Position numbers and translations under genes: made by a program. 19,457 nt of DNA from G039029935 sp039029935 (GTDB lineage: Bacteria; Chloroflexota; Anaerolineae; Caldilineales; Caldilineaceae), in NCBI GenBank assembly GCA_039029935.1, contig JBCCFC010000079.1:1-19457 (forward strand), written 5' to 3'. The notes beneath the pieces were generated by a model. That model did not search any database. It was not told where the DNA came from and saw nothing but the letters and a program-made list of their open reading frames with translations. How positions within the stretch are numbered: the first letter of the stretch is position 1; every line of letters starts with the position of its first letter. This document shows positions 15,092 through 19,457 of this stretch, one piece after another.

Positions 15092-17527
15092 ATGAACAGA
15101 CAATCAAGTAGATATCAACACAAAAAACTTGGTGATATATACCCATCTACCAATTTCAAAAAAAACAAAGATAAGCAGCGCACTGGCAAAAAATTATCAT
15201 CGGCTTTAGATCCATCATCAACCGATTCTCTGCCCTTTCTCAAGGATAGTATGGTGGAAAAATTTGCCAAGGATATGGGCAAAACAGTGCGTTTGATCAT
15301 CAAAGACACGCGAGAAGCCATCACAACCCTTCATCATAATTTGCTAACCTTGCTAGACCCTGTTACCGCTGGACTCGCACAGACACGCTATACCTATGGT
15401 GCGCTCAAACAGACCTACTTTCCAGATGGTCTAAGCGGCGGTGTCTATGGTAAAAACCGCATGGGGGCAGCCCTTGCAACCGAGCAATCGCCAAAAAAAC
15501 AAACCTTTTTCAGCGGTTATTTGGAGCCATTGCATATTTTTCTCGACATATTTAGTCATGCCAGCACGAGCGATGTGGAAAGAGCCATTGACTATAAATT
15601 GTTTCTCTATGTGGTTTCACTGGTTGCATCGCTTGTGGGTCTGCTGTTCAATCCAGCCCTCTTGATGCTCAGTTTGCCGATTATTCTCTATGTCAGCAAA
15701 GATATCGTCCTCTCTGCCTATGAGGGACTGGTCGAGGAACGCCGCATCAATGTTGATGCCCTAGCCGTGATTTTATTGGGTGCAATGCTATACCAAGGGT
15801 ACTTTGTGGTTGCCAATGTACATATTTTTATTTACCTGATTAACCGCAAATTGCTGAGTCGGACCAAACGCAAATCAAGCGCAAAACTGATCAGCATTTT
15901 TCAAGAACAACCTCAATTTGTCTGGGTACTACCCACAAACGACCCAGATCAACTGGGGCGATTGGGTACCGGGGATGAGCGACAGGTTGCTTTTGATAGT
16001 CTCAAAAAAGGCGATCTGGTTCTGGTCAATGCGGGTGAATCCGTCCCTGTGGATGGCAAAGTGGTTGCAGGTTTGGGATTGATTGATCAGCACATGTTGA
16101 CAGGCGAATCGCAGCCCGTTGAGAAAGGGGTTGATGCACAAGTTTTTGCCCTCACGGTTGTGCTTTCGGGAAAATTGATTGTTGTCGTGGAGCAAGCTGG
16201 TGAAGAGACAGCGGCCGCCCAGATTGCAGAAATCCTCAATCAAACAGTCAATATCAAAACAGGCGTCCAACTTTGGTCTGAGCGCATCACCAACTACACG
16301 GTGGTGCCAACACTGGCAGTTGCAGGAGCGATTTGGCCGATGCTAGGTGTGGAAAGCGCAATGGTACTCCTCAATTCACATTTCCGCTATCGGCTCAACA
16401 TTACCTCATCGACAGGTGTATTGGCTTTTCTCAATCTCGCCGCCCAAAAGGGGTTGCTCATCAAAGATGGTCGCGTCTTTGAACGGCTAAACCAAGTCGA
16501 TACCATCATCTTTGACAAGACGGGAACCTTAACTGAGGCGCAGCCCTATGTTAGTCAAATTCATACCTGTAGTAATTATGATGCCCAAACCATTTTGCAA
16601 TTTACGGCGACGGTTGAACAAAAGCAAGATCACCCCATTGCCAAGGCGATTCTACAAGCGGCGATGGCGCAAGGGTTGCCGCTGCTGACAATGGACGAAT
16701 CAACGTATCATGTTGGCTTTGGATTGACAGCGTGGCTGTATGATGGCACAGTGGATGAGAGACCATGCGCACGCTATAAACTGCTTGTCGGAAGTGGCCG
16801 TTTTATACAAAGTGAAGGTTTGCATCTGCCGGAACCTATTCACCAGGCACAGCAAGAGGCGTTTACACAGGGGCATTCGCTTGTTATTGTGGCAATCGAG
16901 CGGGAATCAGCAAGGCAAGAATCATCCACGGAACTGCAAGCGGCGACCGATTCGGTTGAAGTCGTCGGAGCCATTGAACTCCAATCGACGCTACGCCCTG
17001 ACGCCCAGCCCGTTGTACAGACACTACGAAAGCAATACCTCAACGCTGCTTACATCATTTCTGGTGACCAAGAGACACCAACGCAAAAGTTAGCCCAACA
17101 GATAGGTGTGGACCAATATTTCGCTGAGACTCTGCCCGAAGACAAGGCTGAGGTGATCAAACAGTTGCAAAAGGCGGGTCGCACCGTCTGCTATGTGGGT
17201 GATGGTCTTAACGACTCGATAGCACTCAAACAGGCCGATGTTTCGATCTCTCTACGTGGAGCCTCTACCATCGCTACGGACACGGCACAGGTGATCTTGA
17301 CCGATGTGCGACTCGAAAATCTTGTGACGCTGTTCGCCCTTGCGCGGAAGTATCGCACCAACAGCCGCACCATCTTCGCTTCAATCCTCGTACCAAGTAT
17401 CGTCAACATCGGCGCGGGGCTATTTTTTGACCTATCACTGCTGTACTCTGTGTTGCTAACCGCTTTCAGCGGTGTGCTTGGATTCACCAACGCCTTAGCC
17501 CCGCTTGTCAAACATCAAGATGACTAA
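15092..17527 (+). CDS. P1B-like P-type ATPase lacking the CPC motif (paralog 2)
   Basis: This 811-aa ion pump is a paralog of the gene at 9395, with long shared runs such as IDQHMLTGESQPVEK and AAQKG-x-x-x-KDGR. It has about 165 N-terminal residues with no HMA or CxxC domain, rich in Lys at first, then about four helices, TGES (337-340), a helix pair, DKTGTLT (Asp475), HP in QDHPIA (514-515), GDGLNDS (703-709) and two last helices. At the CPC position of helix 6 it has Phe-Arg-Tyr, again followed by Arg (434). An insert rich in Glu, Ser and Ala lies near 605-622. The ATG at 15092 follows hairpins and has no ribosome site; an in-frame ATG at 15251 has AAGGA only 4 nt upstream and could be the real start. 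The transported ion is unknown. Confidence 0.88.
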   Translation: MNRQSSRYQHKKLGDIYPSTNFKKNKDKQRTGKKLSSALDPSSTDSLPFLKDSMVEKFAKDMGKTVRLIIKDTREAITTLHHNLLTLLDPVTAGLAQTRYTYGALKQTYFPDGLSGGVYGKNRMGAALATEQSPKKQTFFSGYLEPLHIFLDIFSHASTSDVERAIDYKLFLYVVSLVASLVGLLFNPALLMLSLPIILYVSKDIVLSAYEGLVEERRINVDALAVILLGAMLYQGYFVVANVHIFIYLINRKLLSRTKRKSSAKLISIFQEQPQFVWVLPTNDPDQLGRLGTGDERQVAFDSLKKGDLVLVNAGESVPVDGKVVAGLGLIDQHMLTGESQPVEKGVDAQVFALTVVLSGKLIVVVEQAGEETAAAQIAEILNQTVNIKTGVQLWSERITNYTVVPTLAVAGAIWPMLGVESAMVLLNSHFRYRLNITSSTGVLAFLNLAAQKGLLIKDGRVFERLNQVDTIIFDKTGTLTEAQPYVSQIHTCSNYDAQTILQFTATVEQKQDHPIAKAILQAAMAQGLPLLTMDESTYHVGFGLTAWLYDGTVDERPCARYKLLVGSGRFIQSEGLHLPEPIHQAQQEAFTQGHSLVIVAIERESARQESSTELQAATDSVEVVGAIELQSTLRPDAQPVVQTLRKQYLNAAYIISGDQETPTQKLAQQIGVDQYFAETLPEDKAEVIKQLQKAGRTVCYVGDGLNDSIALKQADVSISLRGASTIATDTAQVILTDVRLENLVTLFALARKYRTNSRTIFASILVPSIVNIGAGLFFDLSLLYSVLLTAFSGVLGFTNALAPLVKHQDD

Positions 17528-17539
17528 ATACAAGCGAAT

Positions 17540-17569
17540 TGGCTATTTTATGTAATAGTCAAATAGCCA
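17540..17569. terminator. Hairpin between convergent ATPase and sugar transferase genes
   Basis: TGGCTATTT (17540-17548) pairs perfectly with AAATAGCCA (17561-17569) over a 12-nt loop, inside the 48-nt gap between the two gene ends. The tail on the plus strand is A-rich rather than T-rich, so it is a weak terminator candidate for either side. Confidence 0.45.
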
Positions 17570-17575
17570 CAAAAA

Positions 17576-18220
17576 TTAGCCGCGAACCGTGTGGCAGAAG
17601 ACAACCCAAACAGTACGGCAAAGAATTGCCATATCCATGCGCCAGCTTCGATTTTGAACATATTGAAGATCATAGTCCAATTTAATGGTCGCATCATCAA
17701 CACTGGACCCATATCCATAGTTTACCTGTGCCCATCCTGTTAGACCAGGGCGAACCATATGGCGCAGATCATAGTCAGGCACTTCCTTAACCAATTGGCA
17801 CACAAATTCCGGTCGTTCAGGGCGTGGGCCAATCAAGCTCATTTCGCCACAGAGAATGTTCCAAAGCTGTGGTAGTTCATCGATATGCGCTCGACGCAAA
17901 AAGTGTCCAATCGGCGTCACACGAGCATCTTTGTTCTTTGCCCACACAGGTCCATTGGATTCGGCGTCCACCACCATTGAGCGAAATTTGAAGATGGTAA
18001 ACGGTTTTCCATGTTGACCCACACGCTGTTGTTGATAGAAAAGCGGTCCTGGCGCAAAGAAGCGATTGAGCAACCAGATACAGGGTATCAATAATACAAG
18101 TAGAACACACCCTAGACTACAAAGGATCACTTCAATCAACCGATAAATGCTGTTGTATAGGGAAAATTGAAACCGAGATTGCCCTAGCTGTGTTTGTCTT
18201 TTTAAGACCAAAGTTGTCAT
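17576..18220 (-). CDS. Bacterial sugar transferase (undecaprenyl-phosphate phosphoglycosyl transferase)
   Basis: This 214-aa enzyme of the monotopic phosphoglycosyl transferase family moves a sugar-1-phosphate from a nucleotide sugar to undecaprenyl phosphate, the first step of exopolysaccharide or glycan assembly. One hydrophobic stretch (about 25-52) should be the re-entrant membrane helix. Then come QQQRVGQHGKPFTIFKFRSMV, the HIDELPQLWNILCGEMSLIGPRPE block with the catalytic Asp-Glu pair, and VRPGLTGWAQVNYGYG. It is the short form without the N-terminal four-helix and CoA-binding parts of WbaP-type proteins. AAAGGA lies 8 nt before the ATG. The sugar cannot be predicted. Its neighbour on the same strand is a secreted protein, separated by a terminator. 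Confidence 0.93.
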   Translation of the reverse strand: MTTLVLKRQTQLGQSRFQFSLYNSIYRLIEVILCSLGCVLLVLLIPCIWLLNRFFAPGPLFYQQQRVGQHGKPFTIFKFRSMVVDAESNGPVWAKNKDARVTPIGHFLRRAHIDELPQLWNILCGEMSLIGPRPERPEFVCQLVKEVPDYDLRHMVRPGLTGWAQVNYGYGSSVDDATIKLDYDLQYVQNRSWRMDMAILCRTVWVVFCHTVRG

Positions 18221-18251
18221 ACTCTTTTTCCTTTCTCGGTTCTGTCAAATA

Positions 18252-18290
18252 AATAAGCCATCCCCTTTTGTAAGAAACGGATGGCTTATT
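18252..18290 (-). terminator. Rho-independent-type terminator for the surface protein gene
   Basis: AATAAGCCATCC (18252-18263) pairs perfectly with GGATGGCTTATT (18279-18290) over a 15-nt loop. On the minus strand the stem is followed by TTATTTG. It lies about 140 nt after the stop of the surface protein and just before the sugar transferase start, so the two are probably separate transcripts. Confidence 0.65.
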
Positions 18291-18293
18291 GTA

Positions 18294-18323
18294 CAAATCT
18301 TATACAGTCAAATCTTATACAGT
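18294..18323. repeat. 15-bp perfect tandem duplication
   Basis: CAAATCTTATACAGT occurs twice, back to back (18294-18308 and 18309-18323). On the minus strand each copy contains TATAAG, which resembles a -10 box, so it may belong to the promoter region of the sugar transferase. No matching -35 was found. Confidence 0.5.
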
Positions 18324-18347
18324 TTAACAATGAGTAAAGCGACAGCT

Positions 18348-18377
18348 TGTAGAGGCTCGAACTATCAAGCCTCTACA
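18348..18377. repeat. 10-bp hairpin downstream of the surface protein gene
   Basis: TGTAGAGGCT (18348-18357) pairs with AGCCTCTACA (18368-18377) over a 10-nt loop. It lacks a T tract on either strand. It may protect the 3' end of the mRNA or be another dispersed hairpin. The rest of 18378-18432 shows nothing further. Confidence 0.5.
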
Positions 18378-18432
18378 TCATATAAAATCCAGCTTCGTTC
18401 GCTTAACTGGCGTTTGACCAGAATTCCTTACA

Positions 18433-19457
18433 CTATTTTGTAATTAATGGCAAGAACGTGAATTCCGTTGGTTCTGTACTTGGTGCCAGCGGAATGCCCT
18501 GCTCACTAACAGGTACACCTACCGTTAGTGTTTCATTTGTTGTAGTTTGAGTTAGCCCAACATCCGTATTGACGACAGTTGTAAAGGCTTCATCCTCTAA
18601 CGACGCTCCAAGATTCAGTGCTGCGCCATCCTCAACCTCTTCACCAATGCTTGTCTCAATCCGTACACCATTTTCGACGATGTCGGTCTGCTGTTCAAGA
18701 TCAAGTTCGTTATAGGCCAAAGCACACTGCGTACTCTCCGCTGTACATGCCACACGATCTTCTTGGCGAATACTTGCAGCAGAAACACCTGGCGGTACTT
18801 CAAAGAAGACCATCCCTGTGGCTGAGTCTTGATACACGGTGCCCACGAATATGAAATTAGGTGGATCAAACTCGATGACAATATAGGTAAAGATCGTTGA
18901 ATCACCTGCATCAATATCGCCGAGGCGCATCACGAGTGTCACATCGCCACCAGGCTCAAGCTCATCCCCTTCCTCAATCAACAGATTCAGACCACCGACT
19001 GGTAGAAACGGTGTTGCTGTCGGCATAGGTGTCGGTGTGTCATCGGGCGCAACAGGTACTGGTGCATCCGTTGCAGTTGCAGTCGCTGTTGTAGTTGGTA
19101 CAGCGGGTACAGGTGTATTCGTGCCTGTTGCCGTTGGTACAGCGGGTACAGGTGTATTCGTGCCTGTTGCCGTTGGTACAGCGGGTACGGGTGTATTCGT
19201 GCCTGTTACCGTTGGTGCAGCGGGTACAGGTGTATTCGTGCCTGTTGCCGTTGGTGCAGCAGGTACGGATGTATTCGTGCCTGTTGCCGTTGGTGCAACG
19301 GGTACGGATGTATTTGTACCTGTTGCCGTTGGTACAACAACCTCCTCACTGGCTTGTGTTGCAGTTGGCGTCGATATTGGCGTCGATGTAGCGGTTGGCG
19401 TCGCTGTTGGCGTTACCGTTTCTGAGATTGTATTGGTCTCTGTTACGGTCGCCGTAG
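18433..19457 (-). CDS. Secreted Thr/Pro-rich repeat protein, C-terminal part (N-terminus outside window)
   Basis: The frame ending at 18433 stays open to the window edge, so about 341 codons of the C-terminal part are visible and the true start lies beyond 19457. Reading from the edge there is a low-complexity Thr/Pro/Ala linker (TPTATPTATSTP style), six 13-residue repeats of the form TATGTNTPVPAVP, more linker, and then a domain of about 190 residues rich in beta strands and acidic residues. That domain starts near LPVGGLNLLIEEGDELEPGG and has one Cys pair (VACTAESTQCAL). The protein ends in FTFLPLITK. Such Thr/Pro linkers and LPLI-type tails are common in Chloroflexota exported proteins, so a cell-surface or secreted role is likely. 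The beta domain loosely recalls cohesin-like or DUF11-like folds, but this is not certain. The ATG at 19026 is internal, not the start. Confidence 0.85.
   Translation of the reverse strand, partial: TATVTETNTISETVTPTATPTATSTPISTPTATQASEEVVVPTATGTNTSVPVAPTATGTNTSVPAAPTATGTNTPVPAAPTVTGTNTPVPAVPTATGTNTPVPAVPTATGTNTPVPAVPTTTATATATDAPVPVAPDDTPTPMPTATPFLPVGGLNLLIEEGDELEPGGDVTLVMRLGDIDAGDSTIFTYIVIEFDPPNFIFVGTVYQDSATGMVFFEVPPGVSAASIRQEDRVACTAESTQCALAYNELDLEQQTDIVENGVRIETSIGEEVEDGAALNLGASLEDEAFTTVVNTDVGLTQTTTNETLTVGVPVSEQGIPLAPSTEPTEFTFLPLITK
19094..19327 (-). repeat. Six 39-bp in-frame tandem repeats in the surface protein gene
   Basis: Units of 39 bp start at 19094, 19133, 19172, 19211, 19250 and 19289. 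Each encodes 13 residues with the pattern TATGTNT-[PS]-VP-[AV]-[VA]-P. The first two on the plus strand are nearly identical and the last ones differ most, and most changes are silent or Pro-to-Ser and Val-to-Ala. Copy number is likely to vary between strains by slippage. Confidence 0.9.

Noticed and set aside
19095..19391. Plus-strand ORF of 98 codons with LPLVQRVQVYSC repeats
   Set aside because: It is the antisense shadow of the 39-bp repeats, whose minus-strand reading gives the typical Thr/Pro linker.

Overview
The window most resembles a chromosomal segment from a filamentous Chloroflexota bacterium (Anaerolineae, Caldilineae or Ardenticatenia type). This rests on the Thr/Pro/Ala-rich linker (TPTATPTAT style) and FLPLI-type C-terminus of the surface protein at the right edge, on intergenic DNA full of hairpin repeats, and on moderate GC. 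It is an inference from style, since no rRNA or core marker is present. No tRNA, IS element, CRISPR array or phage gene was seen.

Layout. Positions 1-4000 hold an ABC-F ATPase facing an S9 peptidase. Positions 4106-5922 hold a membrane protein that looks internally duplicated, a strong terminator, and a TetR regulator with a textbook promoter and palindromic operator. Positions 6066-9140 hold an RtcB-type RNA ligase facing a minus-strand cluster: a DUF433/DUF5615 toxin-antitoxin-like pair followed 3 nt later by a luciferase-like flavin oxidoreductase. Positions 9395-17527 are the most unusual part. Two paralogous P1B-like P-type ATPases, both without an N-terminal metal-binding domain and without the CPC ion motif, flank two minus-strand signalling genes: a LOV (blue-light) histidine kinase and a receiver-plus-kinase protein. 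Positions 17576-19457 hold a short sugar transferase and the C-terminal part of a secreted repeat protein whose frame runs off the window.

Main non-coding structure. Five perfectly phased 56-bp units lie at 14761-15040, just upstream of the second ATPase. Each can fold as a three-way junction with three 6-bp stems and two 5-nt loops. A candidate promoter and a palindromic operator cluster lie directly upstream, so the array may be the 5' leader of the ATPase mRNA. A half copy at 31-56 carries a compensatory base-pair change. Three gene ends also have stuttered short-word repeats arranged as inverted repeats, which start in or right beside the stop codons.

Working hypothesis, inference only: the LOV kinase passes a light signal to the receiver-kinase protein, and the two atypical ATPases are functionally linked to this pair.
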